64,000 bases of DNA from Phaeoceros laevis (GCA_049999765.1 JBNGIQ010009547.1:1-64000); one strand, 5' to 3'. Counted from the stretch's first letter, positions 37,740 to 48,638 are shown. The notes: a model not told the origin generated them from the sequence alone. A program made the numbers and translations.

Positions 37740-39079
37740 CTACTGAATTTTTGCACGCTTCTGGACGTTGATTGGAGGTCTTTTCCTCCTCTGTGCTGAT
37801 CTCCTGCCCTTGGAAGGTAAAAGTCGTCTTGTCAGGGCATAGGCCCCATATGCTACAACGCCAGCCACTAGCGCAAGTGCCATAGGGAAACGGTTGAAGA
37901 ACTGCCAGAACAAAAGGTGTTATCAAGGCATGCTCGTCTATACAACTAGCTGTGTAGGAAAGACAAGGGGATGACCCTTCAAAATGTTTCCAGGTTCAAA
38001 CAGCAGAAATGCTTTGCCCCAGTGACATGTATAGTCATCGAACCTGGTTCACTGCGGTTTTAAACAGGTTCAAGTATACCAGTGCTTGGTCAGCAAATGT
38101 AGCTTCCTTTGGTACAGCATCTCTTGGCAGTGCCTTCCATCCTTCCTGCAAACTCCGGACACTTCAGTAAGAAATTTTCATATCTGAAAACCATAGTGCA
38201 GTTCTAAATAACCAGCCTAGCAACTCACCTGGATAAACAGTTGAATATCTTCCACATCCCAGCCGCCGGCATACTTGACCATACTCCTGTCACGGAAAAG
38301 CATCAGCTCTGGTGCCACCTCCACTCCAAAACGCTTGGCAGTGTTTGGACTAACTTCTATGTCCACCTGTATAGATTTGAACCGACAACCAATAGCACTC
38401 CTTACACGGTTATTGAAAAATCAGGTTGCAAAAACGAAACCGACAGCACTCTACGACCCCTAGTGAGCACCAAGCTCTTGAACACAGCAAACGTCCAGCC
38501 TTTCCAACAGTTGTGAGCAAAACGTGAAGTGGATCCAGAAGCCCCTAACAAGATCCACGCGACAGCACAGGACTGGTTGTGCATGCAATCTTGACAGGGC
38601 CTACCTCAGCGACGATAGGCTGGCCATCAAGCTGAAGTTCAGTTTTAATCACTGCCTCTCTTGCTTGCTTACTTGCTTGTGAGTCCTTCTTTGTGAACAG
38701 GACAAGCCTGGAAAAGCTTATGTCAGTGCGGGAACTGCATGCACACCCTCATACGCTCTGACAATCCGGGCAAAACCACATGCAAGGGTTTCCAGACCGC
38801 TACTCAGGATTGAAGCATCGAAGCCCCCGAAGGAGAGATTTGTGAGATCACAGTGAACACGCAGCCAGATTCAGCCAGGACGCAGCAGCAACACTCGCGG
38901 TTTTTAACGGAGGGAAGATACCAATGACCAGTTGTCTGTCCGGTCCCGGCCTGCGTGTCGTGCTCAAAGTTCTGGTCCGTCAGATTCCGCAGCTCCCGCT
39001 CAGACTCGTATGCGCTCACGATGCCGGCAAACGCCAGCAAAAGCAGGCACAAACAACCCGCACAACGCCTGACCGCCAT
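37740..39079 (-). CDS. Thioredoxin-fold ER membrane protein without CxxC
   Basis: About five exons. The N-terminus is a signal peptide (CLCLLLLAFAGIVSAYE), then LRNLTDQNFEHDTQAG as in PDI-type domains. Where PDI has the FYAPWCGHC segment, this protein reads HWLVLFTKKDSQASKQARE, so the redox cysteines are absent. Next come VDIEVSPNTAKRFGVEVAPE (the cis-proline region), LMLFRDRSMVKYAGGWDVED, a linker and a transmembrane segment (MALALVAGVVAYGAYAL) with a very basic tail (SKGRRSAQRRKRPP). Layout is like type I TMX/PDI-related proteins with the thioredoxin domain in the ER lumen. It cannot be an ordinary disulfide oxidoreductase and may bind clients instead. The intron between exons 1 and 2 contains no hidden WCxxC exon. 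Confidence 0.8.
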
Positions 39080-41227
39080 TGCTCCTTCTGACCGAGCTAG
39101 GAGCCTCGGTTTATCGTGTACCCCGCAGTTCAAGGCTTCCCTACTCTAGTAGCGTAGCCGACGTGTACTATGCACGTCTGTCGTATTTCTCGTCAAGAAG
39201 GACACATGTCGTGAGATAATACCCTTAATGGTCGACCAACTCTACCATTTGGTGGAGTTGATCCATCCATGCATCCATGAGACTACTATATATGTACTAT
39301 GACACATACATTCTTCAACCACCAACCACTGTAGAATGCCTCATATTATAATTAGCTATCAGGTAGTGTCAAGATATTGCTAAGAATGCTGTGAATGAGA
39401 TAACTAGCTACAACTTCAAAGTTGGAGATACTTTAATATGAATCTTTTTACTATACACTAGTAATAGGATTCTTTACTGTTTTCTTATAATATTGTGAAG
39501 GAAATCCCTTTCTAAGGGTTGATAGAAAGAAACTTTAAGAAAGGCAGACATCAACAAGAAAGAGGGCGAAAGACAACTTCGGCATAATATTACCTCTTGA
39601 GATGTGGCAAAAGAAAGGTTGACACCACATAATAAATTCTTGTTGCTCCTATTATCCAAGAGTTGTTGATGCTGGCCTTTCTTTTGCGACATCCATCACT
39701 CACCGCATCAAGTCGTCGATGCTAGCTTACAATGTTTTCATTTGCTTTTAGGTATTGTTCATGCCAATATATTTTTAACATATATCACTCCATGACAATT
39801 TTTTTTTCCAAATTAGTACTAGTTGAGCAGCTCCACGTGTGTGGTACGCAAGTATGGTTAAAACCCTTACGAGCCCTATGGGAGAAAAATGTCTGTTGGG
39901 TCCCCAAGACTATGCTTTCTACTATCTCTTATGAGAAAAAAAATTTTTATTGCCTTATATGGTATTGTTAGAAAGGTGATGTCGTGCTGATGCCGGATGA
40001 GCCTATATCAACAGCATTATTTGAGGCCTTTGTTGGCAGCCAGCCAACAAGATACTTGGTACGGGGTGTTGAAGGATCACCTTTTCCTTTGAAAATGAGT
40101 TTGATGGCCCGACTTTCAAGCCGAGCATGAAACGCCCTTCTAATGGAAGTTTCATGGGTTTCGAAACCCCGGACTCTTAAGGGTTATTCACTTGAAATAC
40201 ATTTCTTCTGCTTTTTCCCCTTTATTATGACTGACTTGGGAGAAGAAAATAAATTCACGGGCGTTCTTTGAATTCTTGTGCATTGTGAACGTTTTCATCT
40301 TGCATAGCACCTTGTGTTTAGAGGTGGACTTGAGGAAGGGCTTGAGGGCTTGTTGTGCTTAGAGAAGCACCTTTATGTTGGTAGGATTAACAGGCAACTA
40401 TGACGATATGATGTAGACGGCATGGAGGTAGAGTGGGTAGAATATTTAGCTAAATAGCTGCCCTAGGATGCCTAGCTTAACTCGTCTGCTAGCATGACTC
40501 CAGATCGTGAATGGGTACAGTCTTGCCATCCTATCCAGGGTCACGCTTCTCGGTGTAGAAGTCTCATGAGGAGTCGTCACAGCGTGGGCGACCCACTTAT
40601 ATTACTACTACTACTACGAAGTCCATAGGGGTTGAAGTTTTCACTGAGGCACTGAGGCTCATAAGGAAGGGTGACGTGGACTATGCACATGTGTTTTCTT
40701 TTTCTTTCTTCGTCAATAAAATATTTTGGGTATGCACTTCGAACTTGAAGCAACCCAGAAAGGGACTCTTCGAGCAGATACAGCAACTAGTCTAGCAACA
40801 GTGTGACGTTGCTTGTCAAACCCGCCACATCTCTTGCACCTGTGGGACACTGCTATGCTAGTGATGCCAAGCCCAATCACCCGCACTCTGTTGAGCCGAA
40901 GCAGGGACACATGATCGTAGACATTGGAATTGGTTCAACCTCTCAGAGTTTCCGGTGGTTTGACGCGGAAAATGGCGGAAATTGGATTCACTGGAAATTG
41001 GATCGGTAGAAGTTCTGGTTGAATTTCTGTATCACTCAGCTGTGAGATTTCTGTGATGCTCATGCGGTTGGTGCCATCAGGACGCGATAGCCGGAATTTG
41101 CTCCAATGTAAATCAGGTGGTTGCATTGCGCTCATCATTCTCACTGCTGTGGCATGGAGGATGTTGGATTCCCTTGCATGACAATTGTTGGTCTCTGCAG
41201 TCTTGGGAGCGACTGCCGTCAGGACAG
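39080..41227. other. Gene-poor AT-rich region
   Basis: No supported gene. It contains one copy of a TTAA-type mobile element (39864-40183, listed separately), and the right part is the kinase gene's 5' flank. Open frames are short and AT-driven. Confidence 0.55.
39864..40183 (+). mobile_element. Short non-autonomous TTAA element, copy C
   Basis: The left end CCCTTACGAGCCC follows GGTTAAAA and the right end CCCCGGACTCTTAAGGG is followed by TTAT. The interior (ATGCTTTCTACTA, ATTGTTAGAAAGGTGA, GTCGTGCTGATGCCGGAT) matches copies A and B near 49 kb. The right end includes the palindrome GGGTTTCGAAACCCC. It has no coding capacity. Flanking TTAA is slightly decayed. Confidence 0.8.
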
Positions 41228-42950
41228 ATGTTTAGTTCATCGCTGGAGTTAGCTAAGAAGTTGAAAGCGACATCTGAAGCTTTGCAAGAAGCGATGGGTT
41301 GTACATGGTCAGGTCTCAATGCCCTCTACGATGTCGTCAGTAGCAGTAGCGACGTGTGGTTGAATGACCGCCGGTTCAGAATCGTGAGGCAGCTGGGGGA
41401 GGGAGGCTACGCTTTTGTGTATCTGGTGAAGGAACAACCAGGAGGCAGGCCAAGCAAGCCACCCAGAGATTCCTCTCATGTAGCTGGTATGCCAACAGTC
41501 ACCCTCAGGTTCTCATTTGCCCATGGACTCATCTCGTTTAACCAGATTTTGCTCATATCAAAGTGTGCCCAATGGCTGAATTTCAACTGCAAGCATCATT
41601 GGAAATAGGGCTCCAAGCTATCTGGCTTGAGCTGGTGACTTTTGTTTGCAGAAGATGGGCTCTACGCATTGAAGAAAGTAATTGTGCAGACAGATGAGCA
41701 GCTGGCACTGGTCAAGCAAGAAATTCGGTCGTCATCTCTCTTCAATCACCCAAATCTCCTGCCCCTGATAGATCACTCTATCATCGCACTTAAGGTATCA
41801 CTCAACTTTAGGGCTTTCCAGCAGAATGCTTGCATCCTTCTTACTGCCAAGTGTGCAAGGAAGGGCTTATATGATGTGGCAGAACTATCTGCCCTTAGTG
41901 CTCAACTGAGAATGTTCTAAGTTGCGCCACTTCGCAGGGTTCACAATCGGGTACATGGGACCAGGAAGCGTATCTTCTTTTTCCCGTTTATTTGGAAGGG
42001 ACGTTATTTGATCAATTGAGTACGATGCAAGAAAGGAAGGAATTCTTCCCAACCATCACTGTCCTTCACATATTCAGACAGGTTAGTTGCTCCTGTCTAA
42101 GACAAAGATTAAGGGGATTAGAAGTTAGAGGGGCTGCATGTCCTCTGTCTTGTGCCTGATTGTGTGCATGTGTAATCAGCTTTGTGCAGGTCTCCAATAC
42201 ATGCATAACTTTGACCCCCCTTATGCACACAATGATGTCAAGCCTGGTAATGTGCTTCTGAGAAGCAGAAAGGACAACCCGCCTCTAGCAGTGTTGATGG
42301 ATTTCGGCAGCACAACTCCAGCAGTCAAGCGCATAAACTCTCGCTCAGAGGCTCTCCAGTTGCAGGTAGAGGTAACTCAACAGAGTTCTGACCAGGTGTC
42401 GCATGGGATTGTTGAACTCAATGTCGGTCACTTTCTGAGAGATATTTGGCACTGATATTTCAGGAGTGGGCAGCTCAACACTCCTCAGCCCCTTATCGTG
42501 CTCCAGAGTTATGGGATTGTCCAAGCCAAATGGAGCTTGACCAAAAGACAGACATCTGGGCTCTTGGGTGTACTCTTTTTGCTCTCATGTGAGTGCTCGT
42601 CAAAGCGCTGTTGGAAGCAGGATGATCTTGTTTTCCTGAAATGTTGGAAAGGCTGGTGTTCTGATTGCTGTTCCTCGAGTTGCAGGTACGGTGTTTCTCC
42701 ATTTGAGTATGCAATCGGTGAGACTGGTGGTAGTTTACAGTTGGCAGCGATGAGCGGCCAAATAAAATGGCCTGCGCCTGCTCGCCCTCCGTATCCAGAA
42801 ACTCTACATGCATTTGTCATTTGGATGCTCAATCCCCAGGCAAGTTTGAGACCCAGGATTGACGATGTTGTCTTGCATCTCGATAGGATGCTTGGGGTAG
42901 TTCCACCTGTGCCATTTGATGCACATGTAGAGGTAGAGATAGATGTGTGA
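41228..42950 (+). CDS. Serine/threonine kinase, STK16/NAK family
   Basis: About six exons. The N-terminus has a short linker, then WLNDRRFRIVRQLGEGGYAF (glycine loop) and YALKKVIV with the ATP lysine. Later exons give VKQEIRSSSLFNHPNLLPLI, LLFPVYLEGTLFDQL, LCAGLQYMHNFDPPYAHNDV, then KPGNVLL, VLMDFGSTTPA (DFG), YRAPELWDCP (APE) and DIWALGCTLFALMYG. The last exon ends ASLRPRIDDVVLHLDRML and an acidic tail. This is the STK16-like branch, which acts in secretion and transcription in animals; the plant role is unclear. The catalytic loop has HND in place of HRD. The ATG at 41228 is the first in frame. Confidence 0.92.
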
Positions 42951-43318
42951 CGCACTGATGTGACAAAAAAAGCCCTAGCCCAATCACAAAACCACGACTC
43001 CAAAGTTGGTGATCGTTTTACCACCACCATGGGTGCATTAAGTCACCTCAATCAGCACCTGGAATGCAGAATCAGTTAAAAGTAATCTACCTAGGCGGAA
43101 AGAAGAGTAACGATTGCGGTCACGACTCACAAGCCTAGCCAAGCCAAGCCAGGTCCGCGCGGCTTGGAAAAGAAGCGACGCTAAAAAAAAAAGACGGAGA
43201 AAGAAAACCATGGGCTCACCTGCTGTTGAGGTCCTGAAGCCAGCCATTACATCTCATCAGAGGGCAAAGCTGGTCTGGCGAAAGATGCCGTACTTCAGAC
43301 GGTTTGGTAGAAAATACT
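42951..43318. other. Short intergenic region with competing upstream frame
   Basis: This lies between the kinase stop and PPR gene 2. A basic frame (from 43114; from its second ATG it reads MGSPAVEVLKPAITSHQRAK) overlaps the start of the PPR gene in another frame and could be an upstream ORF. Confidence 0.4.
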
Positions 43319-45988
43319 ATGCCTTGTCCTGTGAATCCTGTACATGGAAGTTGTTTCACAGGAGAAAGGCAATGTTCGAGAGTGAAGGAACCAGCTCGTC
43401 GACATCCTGGTCGACTGATGGCTGCCAACCCGTTTCAGCTGGATTTTGGGTTGGCCGGCCCGGCTCTTTTCCAAGATTCTTTTGCAAAACGAGGCATGCA
43501 AGGATTAGTGCTTGAGACTGGTCAGTTTCAAGCCCTGAGCCACCTAGGAGGGAAGGCGTGGTGTGGAAAAAGCCAAACAGCCTTTGTACATCAAGGAATG
43601 CCTCCAGCTGAGCTGCAGGTGTTTTTATGGCAAGATTTTTTCTCCGATCCGACACAGTGGTCGGACAACAGACGGAGCAAGCCGACTCCCCGGCATCCTG
43701 ATTTTAGGCACAAGATATCCAATGCCGCCCTGTGGCTAAACAATTGGCACAAGCCTGGTTGGGTGGACTCGCAGCTAGCCACGTGGGATGCTGGGATGAC
43801 GAGGCCTCCTGAGTCTGTATGCACCTCAGTTCAAGGGGAAGAAAGAGCTTTTGCAGCACATGAGGGCCAAGTGGAGCTTGGAATGTGCAAGAAATTGTGT
43901 GAGGATGGGCGCATCAATGACGCTGTAGCCGAGTTGAGCCTTCTGGTACAGAAAGGATGCTATGTACCTAACAACCTGCTATATAGTATCCTCAAGAGGT
44001 GCATCGCACACAAGGATCTGGCTGTAGGCAGACGCATTCATGCTCTTATTATCAAAAGTGGGTATGAAGGAGACACCTTCTTGGCCACCCACCTCATCAG
44101 TCTGTATTCTTCGCATGGGAGGTTGGAGGAAGCAATGCGAGTCTTTAACCAGGTCTCTACTCCGGATGCTCATCTCTGGGCTACCATCATTTTCGCGTGT
44201 ACTAGACATGGAGAGGCTGCACAGGCTATACATCTGTATCAACAGATGCTTGAGTCAACGGTTAAACCCGACAACCGTATTTATGTGGCAGTTCTCAAAG
44301 CTTGTGCCACTGTGGGGGATCTGGCTGCCGGCAAGGAGGTACATGCTCACATTCTTGCGAGTCTAGGGAAGCCAGATATTTTTGTTCAAACTGGTCTAGT
44401 TGATATGTACGCAAAGTGCAGGAGCTTAGAGGATGCTCGCAGAGTGTTTGACAAACTTCCAGAGAGAAATGTGGTGACATGGAATGCGATGCTGGGAGGC
44501 TATGCTCAGCAGGGGATGGGTGAGGAAGCCCTTAGTCTTTACAGCAGTATGCAACAGGAAGGCACTACTCCACCTGACTCTGTTACATTTCTATCCCTCT
44601 TGCAAGCATGTGCAAGAATTGGTTTAGGAGCTCTGGATCGGGGTAAGCAGCTCCATGCACAGATCGAAAAACGAGGCCTGCATAACGATGTAGTTTTGGG
44701 TGGGAGCTTGGTTAACATGTATGCAAAATGCGGCAGCACACTGAATGCTCGCAATGTGTTTGACAAACTTTCAGAGAGGAGTGTGGTAACCTGGACCACC
44801 ATGATTGCAGGTTATACCCAGCAAGGGATGGGGCAGGAAGCCCTCACTCTTTACAGTAGCATGCAACAAGAAGGCCTCTCTCCTCCAAATTCTGTTACAT
44901 TTATGTGCCTTTTACAGGCATGTGCAAGTGGAGGTGTTCAAGCTCTCTGTCAGGGAAAGCAGCTCCATGCACAGATTGAAGAACGTGGACTGCAAGATGA
45001 TGTGGTTCTAGGCGGCAGCTTGGTTAATATGTATGCAAAGTGCGGTAGCTTAAATGATGCTCGCAGAGTGTTTGACACACTTCCAACAAAAAATGTTGTG
45101 ACATGGAATGCGATGCTTGCAGGTTATGGTGAGCAGGGGATGGGTCATGAAGCTCTTACTCTGTACACCATCATGCAACAAGAAGGCATCACGCTTCCAG
45201 ATTCTGTTACGTTTGTAAGCCTCCTGCAGGCGTGTGGAATTGTTGCAGCTCTGCCAATGGGAAAGCAGCTCCATGCAGAGATTGAGGAACGAGGGCTGCA
45301 AGCTGATCCGGTCGTTGGAGCGGCATTGGTGAACATGTATTCAAAGTGTGGCAGCATGTTTGAAGCACAGCAGGTGTTTGATTCATTGACGGAAAGATCA
45401 GTTGAGGCATGGGGTGCACTCACTGGTGGGTATACCCGCCAAGGGGATAGTCAGGCTGTTTTTGACTTGCTCGACAGGATGAGACTGGAGGGTGTGCAGC
45501 CAGATGGCATCACATTTCTTAGCGTGCTGACAGTCTGCAGTCACGTGGGCCTAGTGGATAAGGGCCGAGAGTACTTCGCAGCCATGCGCACAGACTATGG
45601 CGTCAGACAAACTGTAGAGCACTACACATGCATGATGGACCTTCTGGGGCGTGCAGGCCATCTGGATGAGGCTCTACGAATGGCCAAGGCCATGCCTTTC
45701 CCACCTGATGGTGCAGTCTGGCTCACTCTGTTAGGTGCTTGCCAGAAGTGGAATAACGTCGAGATTGGGCTACAGGCTTTTGAGTTTGCAGTGAGCGCGG
45801 ATGCAAAGGATGCTACACCTTATGTCATGATGTTCAATATTTATGCAAGCACTCAGATGGAGGAGAAGGCGAAGGAGATGCAGGCAAGGAGAGTGAAATC
45901 AGGGGCATGGAAAAAGCCAGGCCAGAGCTGGTGGAGTGACGCAGGTGGAGTGGTGCATACTTTTGTAGTTGGAGACGAAGCCTCCTAA
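43319..45988 (+). CDS. PLS-class pentatricopeptide repeat protein 2 (E type, no DYW)
   Basis: A single exon encodes about 889 residues from the ATG at 43319. About 190 residues of unassigned N-terminal sequence come first, then P-L-S repeats with strings such as MYAKCGSLNDARRVFD, VVTWNAMLAGYGEQG and GKQLHAQIEERGL. The C-terminus has the E motif (SGAWKKPGQSWWSDAGG, then VVHTFVVGD) and ends directly there, with no DYW domain. The predicted role is organelle RNA binding, for editing or stability. Repeat blocks at 44597, 44909 and 45221 are exactly 312 bases apart and nearly identical, which shows internal amplification. The 3' end takes part in a local tandem duplication with the neighbouring ankyrin gene. 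Confidence 0.93.
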   Translation: MPCPVNPVHGSCFTGERQCSRVKEPARRHPGRLMAANPFQLDFGLAGPALFQDSFAKRGMQGLVLETGQFQALSHLGGKAWCGKSQTAFVHQGMPPAELQVFLWQDFFSDPTQWSDNRRSKPTPRHPDFRHKISNAALWLNNWHKPGWVDSQLATWDAGMTRPPESVCTSVQGEERAFAAHEGQVELGMCKKLCEDGRINDAVAELSLLVQKGCYVPNNLLYSILKRCIAHKDLAVGRRIHALIIKSGYEGDTFLATHLISLYSSHGRLEEAMRVFNQVSTPDAHLWATIIFACTRHGEAAQAIHLYQQMLESTVKPDNRIYVAVLKACATVGDLAAGKEVHAHILASLGKPDIFVQTGLVDMYAKCRSLEDARRVFDKLPERNVVTWNAMLGGYAQQGMGEEALSLYSSMQQEGTTPPDSVTFLSLLQACARIGLGALDRGKQLHAQIEKRGLHNDVVLGGSLVNMYAKCGSTLNARNVFDKLSERSVVTWTTMIAGYTQQGMGQEALTLYSSMQQEGLSPPNSVTFMCLLQACASGGVQALCQGKQLHAQIEERGLQDDVVLGGSLVNMYAKCGSLNDARRVFDTLPTKNVVTWNAMLAGYGEQGMGHEALTLYTIMQQEGITLPDSVTFVSLLQACGIVAALPMGKQLHAEIEERGLQADPVVGAALVNMYSKCGSMFEAQQVFDSLTERSVEAWGALTGGYTRQGDSQAVFDLLDRMRLEGVQPDGITFLSVLTVCSHVGLVDKGREYFAAMRTDYGVRQTVEHYTCMMDLLGRAGHLDEALRMAKAMPFPPDGAVWLTLLGACQKWNNVEIGLQAFEFAVSADAKDATPYVMMFNIYASTQMEEKAKEMQARRVKSGAWKKPGQSWWSDAGGVVHTFVVGDEAS
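44597..45532 (+). repeat. 312-bp tandem units inside PPR gene 2
   Basis: LLQAC codons at 44597, 44909 and 45221 start units of 104 codons with very similar sequence (GKQLHAQIE, VVLGGSLVNMYAKCGS, QQGMGQEALTLYSSMQQEG and variants). This is a recent expansion of one PLS block. Confidence 0.9.
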
Positions 45989-45999
45989 TAGTGAAGGCA

Positions 46000-46680
46000 T
46001 GGGATCAGAGGCAGTAATAGCTGCTGGTTTGTTTTCATGAGCAGGAGGCCCACCAGAGGAGTTGCTGTGTCTGACAGAGATCTGGAATCTGCTTGTTAGC
46101 TCTTCAGGAGTTGAAGGCAAAACTATTTGAAGAGGCTGAGCTGAATTCACTAACAATAAGGTGACACTGAACGTGCGCTGTATGCCAGATTCCCAGCCTA
46201 CTCATCATCTAGCGAATGACCTAGCAGCACAGTAGCGTCGAACTTTGCTCTCTTCAATGGCCTAATGGACTTGTCCTCGCATATTTCTCTTGCTCATCGG
46301 GCAGTGAAGCAAGGCTGCGGGCTCAGTCAGGTGACTGGGGAGGAGGTGGACCAATGTAGGAATAGTCCTCATCATATTTGTGCTCATGGTATCTTCTGCA
46401 GCCGTTACATTGGCGAACCTTGCGTTGCCGGGCAGGCAGCTTTCAGTGCTTTACGCTAGTTTCAAGGGCGGGGCTCTTCTTGGCCGCGGGCCTGCTTGAT
46501 GCGAGGAAGCTCTGGTCCTGGCTCAGAACAGTGGGTCTCTCCCCTGCTCATATCAGCGGGTCCCTTCGAGCTTGGCGTTGTAGTCATCCATCCTTTGGAG
46601 CTCCTCCAGGTTCTCACTCCTGCGGTCCACAGGCTGCAAGGTTTTCCGGCTATTTGGAGCATTTGAAGTAGGAAGAGATT
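46000..46680 (-). pseudogene. Broken copy of ankyrin gene 3' half (duplication unit 1)
   Basis: Downstream of PPR gene 2 the sequence closely follows 47400-48010, which holds the 3' flank and second exon of the intact ankyrin gene. Shared strings include CCCAGCCTACTCATC, AATGACCTAGCAGCACAGTA, CTTGCTCATCGGGCAGTGAAG and CGTTACATTGGCGAACCTTGC. Small insertions and deletions break the frame, so no ankyrin protein can be read. It is a dead copy on the minus strand. Confidence 0.85.
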
Positions 46681-46874
46681 CCACTTCTCGCACTGCTCTG
46701 CAAAGTGCAAGAGAAGTGCACACAGTAGGTTCTCACAGTCATATGCTTTTAAGGCTAGGTCCTCTTAGTTTCAAGTGATTCCTGAAGACAGACACGATCT
46801 GTATATGTGATTGCGGAAGGGATAACCTCCGCCCTTGCCTCCTGCAAGCCTCATGCCCGTGCTACCAGCCGCGA

Positions 46875-46889
46875 GGGGGGGGGGGGGGG
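46875..46889. repeat. Poly-G run next to gap
   Basis: Fifteen consecutive G bases end at the assembly gap. This may be a true homopolymer or an assembly artefact. Confidence 0.8.
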
Positions 46890-46989
46890 NNNNNNNNNNN
46901 NNNNNNNNNNNNNNNNNNNNNNNNNNNNNNNNNNNNNNNNNNNNNNNNNNNNNNNNNNNNNNNNNNNNNNNNNNNNNNNNNNNNNNNNN
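46890..46989. other. Assembly gap (100 N)
   Basis: A run of exactly 100 N, the usual placeholder for a gap of unknown size. It lies between the two units of the local tandem duplication. Confidence 0.99.
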
Positions 46990-47029
46990 TGGGAAAGAAG
47001 CTAGCGCGCTGGCGAGATTGTTCGATATA

Positions 47030-47440
47030 CCTGGTCACCCGTACACGGTAGAGCACAACCTGGACCTTCTGGGGGCGTGCAGGTCATCTGGATGAGGCTC
47101 TAAGAACGGTACATGCCATGCCTTTCCCAGCTGATGGTGCAGTCTGACTCACTCTGTTAGGTGCTTGCCAGAAGTGGAGTTACAGGCATTTGAGTTTGCT
47201 GTGAGTGTGGATGTAAAGGATGCTTCACCTTATGTGATGATGTCCAATGTTTTTGCAAGCACTAAGATGGAGGCGAAGGGGATGCAGGCAAGGAGAGTGA
47301 AATCAGGGGCACGGAAGAATCCAGGCCAGAGCTGGTGGAGTGACACAGGTGGAGTCGTGCACATGTTTGTAATTGGGGACAAGAGCATCCTAGTAGTTAA
47401 GGCATGGGGGCATGGGATCAGAGGCATTAGTAGCGGCTAG
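47030..47440 (+). pseudogene. Broken copy of PPR gene 2 3' end (duplication unit 2)
   Basis: This matches the C-terminal coding part of PPR gene 2 (45640-45990): VEHNLDLLG, ELQAFEFAVSVDVKDASPYV, ARRVKSGARKNPGQSWWSDT and GGVVHMFVIGD. It contains a stop and frameshifts near 47090-47180 and lacks the rest of the gene. It is a truncated, inactive copy. Confidence 0.9.
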
Positions 47441-47615
47441 TTTGTTTTCATGAGCAGCAGGAGCCCATCAGAGGAGTTGGAGTGCCTGAGTGCCTGACAG
47501 AGTTTTGGAATCTGCTTAGAACTCTTCAGGAGTTGAAGGCAACAAAATTTTAAGCAACCACTGACCAATAAGGTGACACGGAACATGTCTTTGCGTTGTG
47601 TGCCAGGTTCCCAGC

Positions 47616-48638
47616 CTACTCATCTTCCAGCAAATGACCTAGCAGCACAGTACCATCTAATTTTGCCCTCTTTGCAGGCCTAACGGACGTGCCATTAGCA
47701 TCTTCCTCTTGCTCATCGGGCAGTGAAGCCAAGGCGGCAGCCTCAGCGAACTGTGGAGGCAAGGTGGGACCAATAGTAGGAACAGTCGTCTCCTCATCTT
47801 TGTCTTCATGGTTTTCATCTTCCGCTGCCGTTACATTGGCGAACCTTGCTTTGTTGGCAGCCGACTGGGCAGCTTTCAGTGCTTTACGCTTAGTCTCAAG
47901 TGCTTGCCTCTCCTCGGCCGCCTCCTTGATGGTGGCTAGGAAACTTTGGTCCTGGCACAAATCAGCGGGTCTCTTCCCTGCTTTGTTTTGCGCTGACAAA
48001 CTAGCCCCGCGCAATATCAAGAGCTTGGCAACATCTTGGTGCCGTCCTTGGACAGCGTAGTGAAGTGGTGTCAGGCCCTTGCGAGTGCGCATGTTCAACT
48101 GAGCCCCGGCTGCCAACAGAATTTTTGCAACTTCAGCATGACCTTTCTGGCACGCGAAGTGAATCGCAGCCATGTCGTCCCCAGCAGTGGCTCCCACGTC
48201 CGCATTGGCTTCGCACAAGACCCTGACAGCCTCGATCTGACCTGCCCAAGCGGCCAAATGCAGTCTTGGAAATAGTTAAGAGTGTCATGGTGTGCAGACG
48301 CAAAACATGTACAAGAACCAGTAGCTGCTGAACACCCCTCAGCTAAATTGATTCATCCAGACGAGCGGTGAGACTTGCAAGACCCGTATCCGACGGCGTT
48401 CGGCTAACAGAAGAAACCTCCGTGCTACAGCGTTCAGCTGTAGCTCCAGACGCCGTGTGAATCTATCCACAAGCATGCACCACGAGACTTACCCTAAAGG
48501 ATACGGAGTGCGTGCGTGCCGATCCTTGTCCTGGACGGACTGCGGTTGTGCATTCAGCAAGCGGCGAATTGTGGGAACATCTCCCACCCGGGCTGCGCTA
48601 TGCAGACCGTCCTCTCCTCTAGCCTGTGAGCCCGCCAT
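47616..48638 (-). CDS. Ankyrin-repeat protein
   Basis: Two exons. Exon 1 (from the ATG at 48638) gives MAGSQARGEDGLHSAARVGD, then VPTIRRLLNAQP. Exon 2 gives LHLAAWAGQIEAVRVLCEAN, then AAIHFACQKGHAEVAKILL, TPLHYAVQGRHQDVAKLLIL and KRPADLC: about four ankyrin repeats. A charged, helical C-terminal part (EERQALETKRKALKAAQSAA) and a basic PAKRAKLD stretch, which could be a nuclear signal, follow. The intron junction restores the TPLHLAA consensus. Plants have a small family with this ankyrin plus coiled-coil layout; function is not known to me. The 3' part is duplicated as a dead copy at 46000-46680. Confidence 0.88.
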
